Origin: Bisbaumannia pacifica
Lineage (GTDB): Bacteria; Pseudomonadota; Gammaproteobacteria; Pseudomonadales; Halomonadaceae
Direction: 5' to 3'
DNA length: 50,343 bases
Assembly (NCBI RefSeq): GCF_007989625.1
Contig: NZ_BJUK01000026.1
Location: forward strand, 1 to 50,343
Shown: piece by piece, positions 7,421-15,796 of the stretch
How positions within the stretch are numbered: position 1 is the first letter of the stretch
Layout of the letters: each line of letters opens with the position of its first letter
The notes under the pieces: generated by a model
What the model was told of the DNA's origin: nothing
Databases searched by the model: none
The model's input: only the letters and a program-made list of their open reading frames with translations
Program-made: the position numbers and the translations under genes

Positions 7421-7830
7421 GGCGTGGCCTCGGCGGCGGCGTCACGCAGATGCTCTTCCAGGCGCTGGCGCAGTTCGCCCTCGATGGGCAGCGAGCACTT
7501 GGCAGCATGATCATAGTGGACCATGACGGTATGACCGCGGGCCCCCAGGCGCCCCTCCTGCCAGGCCTCCTGGGTCACGGTCAGGGAGCTGTTGCCCAGC
7601 CGCGTCAGGTAGGTGTGAATCGTCACCGGTTGGCCATAGAAGAGTTCGGCCAGGTACTCCACCTCCAGCTTGGCGAGGATCAGGCGCCACTTGCGCGGAT
7701 CCAGGTCCGGCGTAAAGAGGCGAAAGAGGTCGGTACGCGCCTGCTCGAACCACACCGGCAGCCGGGTGTTGTTGATATGCCCGAGGGCGTCGGTATCGGT
7801 GAAGGCCGGGGTGAGCTGGGTGGTGAACAT
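7417..7830 (-). CDS. Hotdog-fold acyl-CoA thioesterase (YbgC-like)
   Basis: 137 residues. The N-terminal FTDTDALGHINNTRLPVWFEQAR is the 4HBT signature with the Asp that activates water and the Asn/His pair typical of 4-hydroxybenzoyl-CoA and YbgC thioesterases. The rest forms the expected five-stranded hotdog (VTIHTYLTRLGNSSLTVTQEA; ARGHTVMVHYDH). It probably hydrolyses an acyl-CoA, with substrate unknown. It is the first gene of an operon with ybaK, overlapping it by 4 bases. Confidence 0.85.
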   Translation of the reverse strand: MFTTQLTPAFTDTDALGHINNTRLPVWFEQARTDLFRLFTPDLDPRKWRLILAKLEVEYLAELFYGQPVTIHTYLTRLGNSSLTVTQEAWQEGRLGARGHTVMVHYDHAAKCSLPIEGELRQRLEEHLRDAAAEATP

Positions 7831-7857
7831 GGGGGATCCTCGCTGGCAAAGGGATCA

Positions 7858-7885
7858 GCATTAACCCGAGCAAACGCTAGGTCAA
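7858..7885 (-). promoter_or_regulatory. Sigma-70 promoter of thioesterase-ybaK
   Basis: Minus strand TTGACC (7880-7885), 16-base spacer, TAATGC (7858-7863), about 28 bases before the start codon at 7830. Confidence 0.5.
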
Positions 7886-7921
7886 GTCGACATCCGGAGA
7901 AGGGGCGGGGAGGCGCCGCGG

Positions 7922-8356
7922 TCAGATGAGTCGCAGCCCCTGGCGATCGGTCCAGGCCGCCTTCAGGGCCTGCGCCAGGGGGGCCTGCAGGTGGGCCGGC
8001 AGCGCCGCCAGGGCGGCGTCGAAGTCGGCGAAGTCGCGGTTGCGCAGCCAACAGTAGGCCCAGGCGCAGGCCTCGTCGAAATTCTCCGGGGTGGGGCGGG
8101 CCGGCATCTGCACCAGCAGGAAGGTGGCCGTCTTGGCGGCCCAGAGGGGCACTTGCTCGGCGGCCTCGGCACGACTCCAGGCGGCCAGCTCCTCGGCGCT
8201 GGGGGTGGCTTCCGGCTCGCCGAGCTTGGCGACCCGCGCCGTCTCGGCGAGGATCAGGGCCAGGCGTTGGGGATCGCCCTGGCCCAGGCGTCGCCACTGG
8301 TCGATCAGGGCGGGGAGGCCTTGACGAACCTTGGCGTAGAAGGGACTTTCCTGCAT
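7922..8356 (-). CDS. Uncharacterised 144-residue helical protein
   Basis: Start taken at the ATG at 8356 (MQESPFYAKVRQGLPALI), which has AAGGG upstream; longer frames run into the divergent patB gene. The protein is alpha-helical and Ala/Leu-rich with several Trp residues (QWRRL, AAWSRAEA, CAWAYCWLRNRDFADFD). No signal peptide, no catalytic motif, no family recognised. It is divergent from patB with 57 bases between start codons, so the two promoters must overlap. Confidence 0.6.
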   Translation of the reverse strand: MQESPFYAKVRQGLPALIDQWRRLGQGDPQRLALILAETARVAKLGEPEATPSAEELAAWSRAEAAEQVPLWAAKTATFLLVQMPARPTPENFDEACAWAYCWLRNRDFADFDAALAALPAHLQAPLAQALKAAWTDRQGLRLI

Positions 8357-8413
8357 GGTCAAACCCTTATAAGTGGTGCAATGGCGCCAGCAGTGAACTG
8401 ACGAGGAGCAGAC

Positions 8414-9592
8414 ATGGCCTTCGATTTTGCCACGCCCATCGAGCGACGGCATCCCGGTGCCCGCGACGTCGAGCCGTCCGACTGGCCGTCCCAAAAATGG
8501 CATCGCTACGGGGAGGCGGTGCTACCGCTCTGGGTTGCCGATATGGACTTCGCCTCGCCGCCGGCGGTGATCGAGGCCCTCCAGGCGCGGGTCGCCCATG
8601 GCGTCTTCGGCTACGGGCTGGTGCCCGATGGCCTGCGCCGGGCCCTCTGCGACTGGAGTGCCGAGCACTATGGCTGGACCATTCGGCCCGACTGGCAGCA
8701 CTGGTTGCCGGGGGTGGTACCGGCCCTGCAGCTGGCGGCGATGGCGCTGACCGAGCCCGGCGAGGGAATCCTGACCGTCACTCCCATCTATCCGCCCTTT
8801 CTCAAGGTGGCCGAGCGCAGCGGGCGGCTGGCCCAGCAGGCGCGGCTCGCCGAGCCGCCGGCCCCCGGCGAGCCTTGGCGCCTCGACCTGGCGGCGCTGG
8901 AGGCGGCGATTACGCCGCAGACGCGGCTGCTGTTGTGGTGTCATCCGCATAACCCCACCGGCCGGGTCTGGCGTGACGAGGAGCTCGCGGGGTTGGCGGC
9001 GCTGGTGGAGCGCCACGATCTGCTGGTGGCCTCCGACGAGCTGCACTGTGACCTGCTGCTGGAGGAGGGCGCCCGACACCGGCCCCTGGCGGCGGCCTAT
9101 CCCGAGCTGGCGGCGCGGATCGTGACGCTCTGGGCACCCTCCAAGACCTTCAATCTGGCGGGGCTGACCACCGCCTGTGCGGTGATCCCCGACGCCGAGC
9201 TGCGGCGGCGCTTCGTGGCGCGCTGCCGCGGCCTGCAGCCGGACATGAACGTGCTGGGGGTAGTGGCGGCGGAGGCGGCCTACGCCCAGGGCGAGCCTTG
9301 GCGACAGGCCTTGCTGGCGGTGCTGCGTGATAACCGCCGGCGCTTGGTAGAGGCGGTGGCCGAGTGGCCCGGGGTGGCGATGTCGTTCCCCGAGTCCACC
9401 TACCTGGCCTGGCTCGATATGCGCCAGGCGAGTCTCGGCGAATCGCCTCAGCAGGCGCTACTGGACGGCGCCGGGGTGGCACTCTCCGACGGCGCCGACT
9501 TCGGCTGGCCGGGTTTCGTCAGGCTCAACTTCGGGACCACGCCGACGCAGCTGACCCAGGCCATCGAGCGCCTCGACACCCTGCTGAGATAG
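8414..9592 (+). CDS. patB: PatB/MalY-type cystathionine beta-lyase (aminotransferase fold I/II)
   Basis: 392 residues, RBS GAGGAG before the ATG at 8414. PLP-binding features of fold type I are in place: HNPTGRVW with the pyridine-ring Asn, ASDELHCDLLL with the Asp that pairs with the pyridine N, and APSKTFNLAGL with Lys244 for the Schiff base. The N-terminal DVEPSDWPSQKWHRY and LPLWVADMDFASPP stretches are diagnostic of the MalY/PatB C-S lyase group, which cleaves cystathionine or cysteine to pyruvate, ammonia and a thiol. A terminator follows and is shared with convergent cnoX. Confidence 0.88.
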   Translation: MAFDFATPIERRHPGARDVEPSDWPSQKWHRYGEAVLPLWVADMDFASPPAVIEALQARVAHGVFGYGLVPDGLRRALCDWSAEHYGWTIRPDWQHWLPGVVPALQLAAMALTEPGEGILTVTPIYPPFLKVAERSGRLAQQARLAEPPAPGEPWRLDLAALEAAITPQTRLLLWCHPHNPTGRVWRDEELAGLAALVERHDLLVASDELHCDLLLEEGARHRPLAAAYPELAARIVTLWAPSKTFNLAGLTTACAVIPDAELRRRFVARCRGLQPDMNVLGVVAAEAAYAQGEPWRQALLAVLRDNRRRLVEAVAEWPGVAMSFPESTYLAWLDMRQASLGESPQQALLDGAGVALSDGADFGWPGFVRLNFGTTPTQLTQAIERLDTLLR

Positions 9593-9595
9593 CCG

Positions 9596-9617
9596 ACGAC
9601 CGCCCGAGGGCGGTCGT
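9596..9617. terminator. Shared terminator between patB and cnoX
   Basis: Perfect stem ACGACCGCCC/GGGCGGTCGT with a very short GA-centred loop, located between two convergent stop codons (9592 and 9628). Confidence 0.7.
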
Positions 9618-9627
9618 GATGCAGGGG

Positions 9628-10557
9628 TCAGTAAAGTAGGGCGAAGAGCTTGCGACGATAGGTGACGGTAAGCGGGTGGTCCGCCCCCAGGGCATCGAAG
9701 ACCCGCAGCAGGGTCTGGCGGGCCGCATCGTCGCCATAGGCGCGGTCGTGCTTCATCAGCGTCAGCAGGGCCTCCAGGCCGGTCTCATAGTCGCCATCGG
9801 CGACCCGGCGCAGGGCGCGCTGGAACTGGGCCTCGCTGTCGTCACGGTCGCCGAGGGCGGCAAGGGCCTGGTCATCGGGGGCCTCCTGGCGAAACTCCAG
9901 GCTGGCGCGCACGCCACGGGCCTTGGGGGCATCGCGGTGCTCCGGGGGCAGGTTGTCGAGCAGGGCCCTGGCATCCTCGCCGCGGCCCTCGGCGAGCAGG
10001 GCGCCGGCCAGGTCGACCTGGTAGTCGTGATGCTCGGGATACTGCTGGACCAGTTGCTCGTAGAGGGCGCGCGCGGTGGCCGCGTCGCCGGCCTCCAGGG
10101 CCGCCTTGGCCTGCTCCTCGGGGCTGGCCGGTGCCTCCGCCGGGGGCTGCAGGTACTGCCCCAGCCATTCACGGATCTGCCCCTCCGGCAGGGCGCCCTG
10201 GAACTGATCATAGAGCTGGCCCTGGAGGATCAGCTTGACGTCCGGCACCGAGCGGATCCCTAGCTGGGCGGCGATCTCCTGATTCTCGTCGATATTCAGC
10301 TTGGCCAGCACGAAGGCACCCTGATACTCCCGGGCCAGCTTCTCGAGCACCGGCATCAGGTTCTTGCAGGGCTCGCACCAGGGGGCCCAGCAGTCCAGCA
10401 GTACCGGGGTCTGCATTGAGCCTTCCAGCACCACCTGCTGGAAGTTGCTCATGTCGATATCGACGATATAGGCGCTGGGGTCTGCCTGGGATTGCGGGCT
10501 GGACGCTTGCGCCTCGGAGGTCAGGGGGGCACCGCTGCGCGGGTCGACGATCTGCAT
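9628..10557 (-). CDS. cnoX: Chaperedoxin CnoX / YbbN-type thioredoxin with TPR domain
   Basis: 309 residues, start at ATG 10557 (MQIVDPRSGAP) with AAGGCAGA upstream. Residues about 28-140 form a thioredoxin domain with CWAPWCEPCKNLMP (Cys61-Glu-Pro-Cys64) and the cis-proline in IRSVPD; residues about 150-309 are TPR helices (AALEAGDAATARALYEQLVQQYPEH). CnoX holds unfolding proteins under HOCl stress and passes them to GroEL or DnaK. E. coli CnoX lacks the first active-site Cys (SxxC) and cannot act as a reductase, whereas this protein has a full CxxC, as in the Caulobacter type, so it may also be redox active. Confidence 0.9.
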   Translation of the reverse strand: MQIVDPRSGAPLTSEAQASSPQSQADPSAYIVDIDMSNFQQVVLEGSMQTPVLLDCWAPWCEPCKNLMPVLEKLAREYQGAFVLAKLNIDENQEIAAQLGIRSVPDVKLILQGQLYDQFQGALPEGQIREWLGQYLQPPAEAPASPEEQAKAALEAGDAATARALYEQLVQQYPEHHDYQVDLAGALLAEGRGEDARALLDNLPPEHRDAPKARGVRASLEFRQEAPDDQALAALGDRDDSEAQFQRALRRVADGDYETGLEALLTLMKHDRAYGDDAARQTLLRVFDALGADHPLTVTYRRKLFALLY

Positions 10558-10693
10558 GGGGTCTGCCTTGTGAAGCTCGGGTTTCCTCACAAGATGCGGG
10601 TGACGACGGCCGGATTCAAGCCTTGGCACAGGCGATCGACAGGGGCGGTCGATAAAAACGCCAGCGCCGACTCCCGACTGGGTCGGCTTTCCA

Positions 10694-10733
10694 TGGTATC
10701 TGCGTCGCGGGGCGCGGATGGGAACCGATGACC
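10694..10733 (-). pseudogene. Third, most decayed tRNA-fMet 3' remnant
   Basis: On the minus strand the 12-mer GGTCATCGGTTC is followed by CCATCCG, CGCCCCGC and a terminal ACCA-like end. This parallels the T-arm, acceptor stem and CCA of the intact tRNA, but with several changes and an insertion. It is followed by a diverged copy of the terminator. Confidence 0.4.
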
Positions 10734-10751
10734 GTCACCGGTTCGGCAACG

Positions 10752-10783
10752 AAAAAAGCCGACTCCCTAAGAAATCGACCTTC
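10752..10783 (-). terminator. Diverged second copy of the tRNA terminator
   Basis: Same layout as 10854-10890: AAGGTCGATTTCTTAGGGAG then TCGGCTTTTTT on the minus strand. The stem carries mismatches (GGTCGA against TCGGCT), so it is weaker, though the T-run is longer. Confidence 0.5.
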
Positions 10784-10792
10784 TCCTATGCT

Positions 10793-10838
10793 TAGTAGCG
10801 GGGACCACTGATCTTGAAACCAAAGCGAACCGATGACC
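10793..10838 (-). pseudogene. Second tRNA-fMet 3' remnant
   Basis: Minus strand: GGTCATCGGTTC, a diverged 18-base middle, then GGTCCCCGCTACTA, matching the intact tRNA's GGTCCCCGCTACCA with one change in CCA. The 5' two-thirds of a tRNA are missing, so it cannot be functional. Confidence 0.6.
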
Positions 10839-10853
10839 GTCATCGGTTCGGCA

Positions 10854-10890
10854 ACGAAAAAGGCCGACTCCCTAAGGAATCGGCCTTCTT
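10854..10890 (-). terminator. Terminator of tRNA-fMet
   Basis: Minus strand stem AAGGCCGA/TCGGCCTT with one mismatch and then CTC-pairing around CTAA, followed by TTTTTCG. It starts 8 bases after the tRNA CCA end. Confidence 0.85.
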
Positions 10891-10897
10891 CTATGTT

Positions 10898-10974
<77 letters not shown>

Positions 10975-10988
10975 TCAACGTGATGCAC

Positions 10989-11016
10989 ACTATACGGATT
11001 TTATGACGTACGTCAA
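10989..11016 (-). promoter_or_regulatory. Sigma-70 promoter of tRNA-fMet
   Basis: Minus strand TTGACG (11011-11016), 16-base spacer, TATAGT (10989-10994), 14 bases before the tRNA 5' end, a typical distance for a tRNA precursor. Confidence 0.8.
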
Positions 11017-11174
11017 GCGTTGACGACGAGTGTGCAATGAAACGCTCGTCTTGTTGCACCGCGGCATCACATACTGGCCCAGCAGTCATCATCTTGACTC
11101 GCGGGTCGACGACACTGGATTTGCCCCAAGGGCACCATGTCGTTATTCAGGGCCACTAACAAGGGAGTCACTCT
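11017..11174 (+). promoter_or_regulatory. phaB upstream region
   Basis: No gene. It contains an inverted repeat GACGAG-N14-CTCGTC (11025-11050) and, partly within it, TGCAA (11033-11037) facing TTGCA (11054-11058). Either could be an operator or leader hairpin. TTGACT at 11095-11100 is a possible -35 but lacks a good -10. The phaB RBS AAGGGAG ends 8 bases before the ATG. Confidence 0.3.
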
Positions 11175-11921
11175 ATGACCGATACAGCACCCGTCGCTTG
11201 GGTCACCGGAGGCACCGGTGGTATTGGCACCGCTATCTGTCGCGCCTTGGCCAAGGAGGGCTATCGGGTGGTGGCGGGGTATCATAATGCCGAGAAGGCC
11301 AAGGGCTGGCTGGCCCAGCAGCAGGCCGAGGGCTTCGATAATATCGTCCTGTCGGGCATCGATCTGGTGGATTACGCCTCCTGCGAGGCGGGAGTCAACG
11401 AGCTCCGCGAGCAGCATGGCCCGATCAGTGTGCTGGTCAACTGCGCCGGGATCACCCGCGACGGCACCCTGAAGAAGATGACCCCGGAGCAGTGGCACGA
11501 GGTCATCGATACCAACCTCAATAGCGTCTTCAACACCTGCCGCAGCGTGATCTCGGACATGCTGGCACAGGGCTATGGGCGCATCGTCAATATTTCCTCG
11601 ATCAATGGCCGCAAGGGGCAGTTCGGCCAGGTCAACTATGCGGCGGCCAAGGCGGGGATGCATGGCCTGACCATGTCCCTGGCCCAGGAGACCGCCAGCA
11701 AGGGAGTGACCGTCAATACCCTGTCGCCGGGCTATGTGGCCACCGACATGATCATGAAGATTCCCGAGGAAATTCGCGAGGGCATCCGCGAGGGGATTCC
11801 GGTCAAGCGTTTCGGCACCCCCGAGGAGATCGCCCGGGCGGTGGTTTTTCTGGCCGGCAAGGAGTCGGGCTTTATCACCGGGGCTAACCTGGATATCAAC
11901 GGCGGCCAGTTCATGGGCTGA
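11175..11921 (+). CDS. phaB: Acetoacetyl-CoA reductase PhaB
   Basis: 248 residues, a classical short-chain dehydrogenase/reductase: TGGTGGIGTAI (cofactor loop), NCAGITRDGTLKKM, the catalytic Ser of NISSINGRKGQFGQ and YAAAKAGM with catalytic Tyr and Lys. The GQFGQxNYAAAKAG and GFITGANLDINGGQFM stretches are characteristic of NADPH-dependent PhaB, which makes (R)-3-hydroxybutyryl-CoA for polyhydroxybutyrate. FabG of fatty-acid synthesis is the alternative, but the C-terminal part favours PhaB. No phaA or phaC is in the window. Confidence 0.92.
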   Translation: MTDTAPVAWVTGGTGGIGTAICRALAKEGYRVVAGYHNAEKAKGWLAQQQAEGFDNIVLSGIDLVDYASCEAGVNELREQHGPISVLVNCAGITRDGTLKKMTPEQWHEVIDTNLNSVFNTCRSVISDMLAQGYGRIVNISSINGRKGQFGQVNYAAAKAGMHGLTMSLAQETASKGVTVNTLSPGYVATDMIMKIPEEIREGIREGIPVKRFGTPEEIARAVVFLAGKESGFITGANLDINGGQFMG

Positions 11922-11944
11922 TTTCCCCCTGAGGGACGACAACG

Positions 11945-11970
11945 AGACGCGAGGCCTTGATCTCGCGTCT
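11945..11970. terminator. Terminator between phaB and the DUF349 gene
   Basis: 9-bp stem AGACGCGAG/CTCGCGTCT, extended at the base by AACG/CGTT with a two-base bulge, lying between the convergent genes. Confidence 0.75.
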
Positions 11971-11988
11971 TGCGTTGGAGCGCTCGTT

Positions 11989-14778
11989 TCAGGGCGGCGG
12001 CAGGTGCAGCAGGCGGGCCAGCAGGCTATCCAGCTCCTGGACTTCCCGCTCCCAGAGCGCGGCGGGAACCGGGCCGGTGGCCAGTAGTTCGCGAAGTAGG
12101 CCGTGAATCTCTTCGGCCCGGGAGAGCTCGCGGCCCAACCCCTCGTTGAGGCGCTCCACCTGGATGGCCAGGCGCAGCGGTTCATCCTGTTGCCCGACCG
12201 GCTCGCCGGCCAGCAGTGCCAGGTGGACCCGCAGTCGGATCAGCTGCTCTTCCACGTCCTGGGGCGTGGCGGGGTGACGTCGGGCGGCGTTGCGTCGCTC
12301 GTGGGCCCGATGCATGTCACCTTCCATGGGGCCCGGATCGGGCACCTCTGTCGGCGAGCCACTGCCCAGGGCCTCGGCATCCGCCGTCAGGTGCGCCTCC
12401 AGCAGGGGGCGTAGGGCCTGCCAGCGGGCCACTTCCTCGCTGACTGCCAGGCGTAGTAGGCGCTCGCGACGGGCCCGGACGATGCCGCTCCAGCGCCGGC
12501 GCATGCCTTCGCTGCGGCGCCCCGAGGGCAGGGGGGCCAGGGCTTCGGCCTCGGCGATGGCCTGATCGAGGGTCGCGGCATCATCGCTGGTCTGGGGTTG
12601 CCAGGCATCGAGGCGATCGATCAGGGCCTGCATGGTCTCCAGGCGCGCCTGACTGCGACGAGCGCGATCGTCCCGTTCCGCTTCTCGATGGGCGAAGAGC
12701 TGGTCGCAGAGGCCACGAAATTCTCGCCACAGCATCTGCTCCTCGCCCTTGGGGGCGCGACCCAGGGCGCGCCAGCGCTGCTGCAGACGTTTGGCTTCGG
12801 CGGTGCGGCGGTCGATGGGGGCGCCGTCGCCGAGCAGGCGACGGGCGCTCTCGATCAGCTCGCGCTTGGCGCTGGCGATCTCCTGGGCGCGGTGATCGAT
12901 CAGCCCCTGCAGCTCATGGCGGATCCGCCCGAAGCGTCGCCCGACGCGTTCCGCCTGCTCTCGGGGCACCGGCGAATGCTGGAGCCACTGTTCCCGGGCG
13001 CGATCGCGGATCTCGCGCAGGGCGTCCGGGTCGGCGGCGGGATCCGGGTGCGCCAGCAGGGCCTCGAGCTGCTCGCAGAGGGCCTCCCGCGCCTCCAGAT
13101 TACGCTGTCGCTCGGCCTGGCGGGCGGCCTTCCAGGGGCCGAGGCGTGCATGGATCCGATCCGAGGCGCCGCGGAAGCGTTCGGCGAGTTCCCGGGTGGC
13201 GGCGGCGCTGCCCAGCTCCTTCCACTCCTTGATCAGGCGGCGGTGCTGGTGATCCAGTTCGCGATCACCGAGCTGGGTGTCGTCGGCCAGGGCCTCGATG
13301 GCCTGGCAGAGCTGATCGCGCTTGGGGCCGGCCACGAAGCCGCGCCAGTCGCGCAGCTCAGCGAGCTTGGCGGCGAGGCGCCTGAAGCGGGCCAGGGACG
13401 CCGCATAGGCCTCCCCCGACACCCCATCCAGGTGCTGGCGCAGGCTCTGGTGCAGGCGGCTGGCGCCCTTGAAGGCGCCTCGCTCCAGCAGTTGCTGGAG
13501 CTCATCCAGCTCCTCGTCGAGCCAGGCCACCGAGGGGCGCTGGCCGGCCTGGGTCTCTTCGGCCTGAGTCAGGGCGGCGCGGGCGCGTTTCAACAGAGGC
13601 GTGGGCGGCAGCCGCTCGGGCCAGTCGCAGTCGTCCAGGGCGCGGGCCAGCGCGGCGGCATCGCGCGTGGCCAGGGCCTGCTCCAGGGCCTCGGCGCGAG
13701 GTTGCAGGCCCTCCCAGGCCTGGCTGATGGCGTCATAGCCGGCCAGCACCTGGTCATAGCGCTGGCGCAGGGTGGCATCCGGGGCATGCTGATCCGAGAG
13801 CGCTTGCCAGCGGCTGGCCAGCAAGTGCTTCTGGGAGCGCAGGCTATCGATGTCCTGGGCCGTGATTAGCTCGCTGCACTGCAGGGCCGTGAGGCTCTCC
13901 TCCAGGGCCTCGACCAGTTCCTGGCGGGTCTGGTCGGCATCAGCCTGACGCTGGCTGGCGGCCCGATGAGCCTGATGATGGGCCTCATGGTCGCTGAGGG
14001 TCTTGCGGCAACGCAGGCAGGCCTCCTGGTAGCGCGACTCCTGAGCCGGTGTGGAGGGGGCTTGCAGCGACTCCCACTCCCGTTGCAGGTGGCGCAAACG
14101 TCCGGCATAGAGCGGTTCCCAGGGGGCCTGGGCCTGCTGCTCCAGGGCGTGTAGGAGGCGTTCGCGCTCGGCCTGGGCCTGGCGAGCCTGGGCGGCATCG
14201 GCGCGTCGCGCGGCCAATGCCTTGCGGGCCCGGCGAGCGACCTGCTTGTCGCGCTTGGCCTCCCGGGCCAGGCGCGTCAGGCCGGCCTCGCTGGTCACCC
14301 GCTCGGCGGCGGCACGGCGCACCCCGGCGATGCCGTTGTCGCAGGCCTGGCGAATCAGCCGCGATTCGTCATCGAGCCGTGCCAGGGCGGCCAGGCGTAG
14401 CTGCTGATTATCGCCCTCGAAGGCCAGGGTCTCGAGCAGCTCGGCGTCATCTAGGTCGGCGACCAGGGGCAGGCGCTCGGTCAGCGGCAAGTCGCCATCG
14501 CGGCCGCAGAGCAGCTCGCCCAGGCGGCGGCGTAGCTCCGGGGTGTTCGAGTCGGTGTCCAACCAGGCGAGCAGGGGGCGAGGGTCGGTCAGCCGTGACA
14601 GGGCCGCCTGACGGACGCCGGCATCACGATCCCCGGCCAGACGCTCCAGCGCCCGCTGATCGGTGGGCTTGCCGGGTGCCAGCTTGAAGGCGGCCTGGCG
14701 GCGTATTTCCGGGTCGGGGTGCTGCCAGCGTGGCGCCAGCCAGCGGCGCAGCCAACCCGAAGCGATCCATCCTGACAT
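11989..14778 (-). CDS. Large DUF349 coiled-coil protein
   Basis: 929 residues. I start it at ATG 14778 (MSGWIASGWLRRWL), with AGGAACCCC upstream; the frame extends further but into the minC promoter area. The N-terminal 200 residues resemble HEAT-type helical repeats (RRQAAFKLAPGKPTD, RQAALSRLTDPRPLLAWL), followed by long Arg/Glu/Gln/Ala-rich coiled coil with several DUF349 units, recognisable by W-x-x-L/LGxAxxxxxxxLWxxFR motifs such as WRALGRAPKGEEQMLWREFR. There is no membrane segment. The role of DUF349 proteins is unknown. Divergent from minC. Confidence 0.8.
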   Translation of the reverse strand: MSGWIASGWLRRWLAPRWQHPDPEIRRQAAFKLAPGKPTDQRALERLAGDRDAGVRQAALSRLTDPRPLLAWLDTDSNTPELRRRLGELLCGRDGDLPLTERLPLVADLDDAELLETLAFEGDNQQLRLAALARLDDESRLIRQACDNGIAGVRRAAAERVTSEAGLTRLAREAKRDKQVARRARKALAARRADAAQARQAQAERERLLHALEQQAQAPWEPLYAGRLRHLQREWESLQAPSTPAQESRYQEACLRCRKTLSDHEAHHQAHRAASQRQADADQTRQELVEALEESLTALQCSELITAQDIDSLRSQKHLLASRWQALSDQHAPDATLRQRYDQVLAGYDAISQAWEGLQPRAEALEQALATRDAAALARALDDCDWPERLPPTPLLKRARAALTQAEETQAGQRPSVAWLDEELDELQQLLERGAFKGASRLHQSLRQHLDGVSGEAYAASLARFRRLAAKLAELRDWRGFVAGPKRDQLCQAIEALADDTQLGDRELDHQHRRLIKEWKELGSAAATRELAERFRGASDRIHARLGPWKAARQAERQRNLEAREALCEQLEALLAHPDPAADPDALREIRDRAREQWLQHSPVPREQAERVGRRFGRIRHELQGLIDHRAQEIASAKRELIESARRLLGDGAPIDRRTAEAKRLQQRWRALGRAPKGEEQMLWREFRGLCDQLFAHREAERDDRARRSQARLETMQALIDRLDAWQPQTSDDAATLDQAIAEAEALAPLPSGRRSEGMRRRWSGIVRARRERLLRLAVSEEVARWQALRPLLEAHLTADAEALGSGSPTEVPDPGPMEGDMHRAHERRNAARRHPATPQDVEEQLIRLRVHLALLAGEPVGQQDEPLRLAIQVERLNEGLGRELSRAEEIHGLLRELLATGPVPAALWEREVQELDSLLARLLHLPPP

Positions 14779-14931
14779 GATGAAAGGGGTTCCTGAGCGA
14801 ATCGGCCGCGGCTGGGGCCGCGACGCGTCAAGGGTCGATATCACTAATCTAAGCATGCGCCGTGTTCCCGCGAAAGTCTCGTTATGCCAACGGTTTGGCG
14901 CTTCTGGGACGGTCTGCGTGAAGATCATCGG

Positions 14932-14960
14932 TTGCAGGAGCCGGCGCACTCGCTTAGCTT
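14932..14960 (+). promoter_or_regulatory. Sigma-70 promoter of minCDE
   Basis: TTGCAG (14932-14937), 17-base spacer, TAGCTT (14955-14960). Start of transcription would be near 14967, 24 bases before the minC ATG. Confidence 0.5.
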
Positions 14961-14990
14961 TACTCCCAATATCCGATGCGGAGTCCGGCG

Positions 14991-15740
14991 ATGAGTCTGA
15001 AGGCGGATCGGGCCAGTCTGGCCTTTTCCTTCAAGGGGGGGCTGCTGCCCATGACGGTCATGGAGTTGACCAGTGCCGACCCCGAACGCATTCGCGAGCA
15101 ACTGGCGGGCAAGCTCAGCCAGTCTCCGGCTTTTTTCCAGCATACCCCGGTGGTGCTTAGCGTCGAGCGCCTCGATGAACCGCACCTGGCCCTGGAGCGC
15201 ATCTGCGCGGTGTGCCGGGCGCACAAGTTGTTGCCGGTGGCGGTGCGCGGCGGTAGCGATCCGGTCAAGCAGTCGGCCTGGGCCCTGGGGTTGGGCTGGT
15301 TTCCGCCTCAGGAGGCGCGCGCCCGGTCGCTGGAGAGCGTCCCGGTCGGCGACGCCGAGGTCGCCGCTCCCTCGAGCGCTGCCTCCGGCGCGGCGGAGCC
15401 CGCGGCCGTTCCGGCGGCACGCATCTATCGTGGCACGGTTCGCTCGGGGCAGCAGGTCAGTGCCCCCGAGGGGGACCTGGTGGTGATCGGCGCCGTCAAT
15501 GCCGGCGCCGAAGTGCTGGCCGCCGGCAGCGTACATGTCTATGGTGCCCTGCGCGGCCGTGCCCTGGCCGGTATTCATGGCAATGCCGCGACGGGTATCT
15601 ATTGCCGTGAGCTGCATGCCGAACTGCTCTCGGTAGCGGGCAACTACAAGCGTCTGGAAGACGTCGATCCGCGCCTGCTGGGGGCCGCCGTGGAAGTGCA
15701 TCTCAGCGATGATCAGCTGGCGATCGCGGCCCTGGACTGA
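14991..15740 (+). CDS. minC: Septum site-determining protein MinC
   Basis: 249 residues from ATG 14991 (MSLKADRASLAFSFKGG), with GCGGAG upstream. Two domains are seen: an N-terminal FtsZ-inhibiting domain (about 1-105) and, after an Ala/Pro linker, a C-terminal beta-helix (about 145-245) with the repeating Gly pattern RSGQQVSAPEGDLVVIGAVN, GAEVLAAGSVHVYGALRGRA, which dimerises and binds MinD. With MinD it blocks Z-ring formation near the poles. First gene of minCDE. Confidence 0.95.
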   Translation: MSLKADRASLAFSFKGGLLPMTVMELTSADPERIREQLAGKLSQSPAFFQHTPVVLSVERLDEPHLALERICAVCRAHKLLPVAVRGGSDPVKQSAWALGLGWFPPQEARARSLESVPVGDAEVAAPSSAASGAAEPAAVPAARIYRGTVRSGQQVSAPEGDLVVIGAVNAGAEVLAAGSVHVYGALRGRALAGIHGNAATGIYCRELHAELLSVAGNYKRLEDVDPRLLGAAVEVHLSDDQLAIAALD

Positions 15741-15796
15741 CACGTCATAAGGGCGGCGAGCCGATCGGGAACCTAATCTGCAACAGGAAGCGTAAC

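Noticed and set aside
11025-11058. PhaR binding site before phaB
   Set aside because: The inverted TGCAA/TTGCA is suggestive, but I cannot match it to a reliable PhaR consensus.
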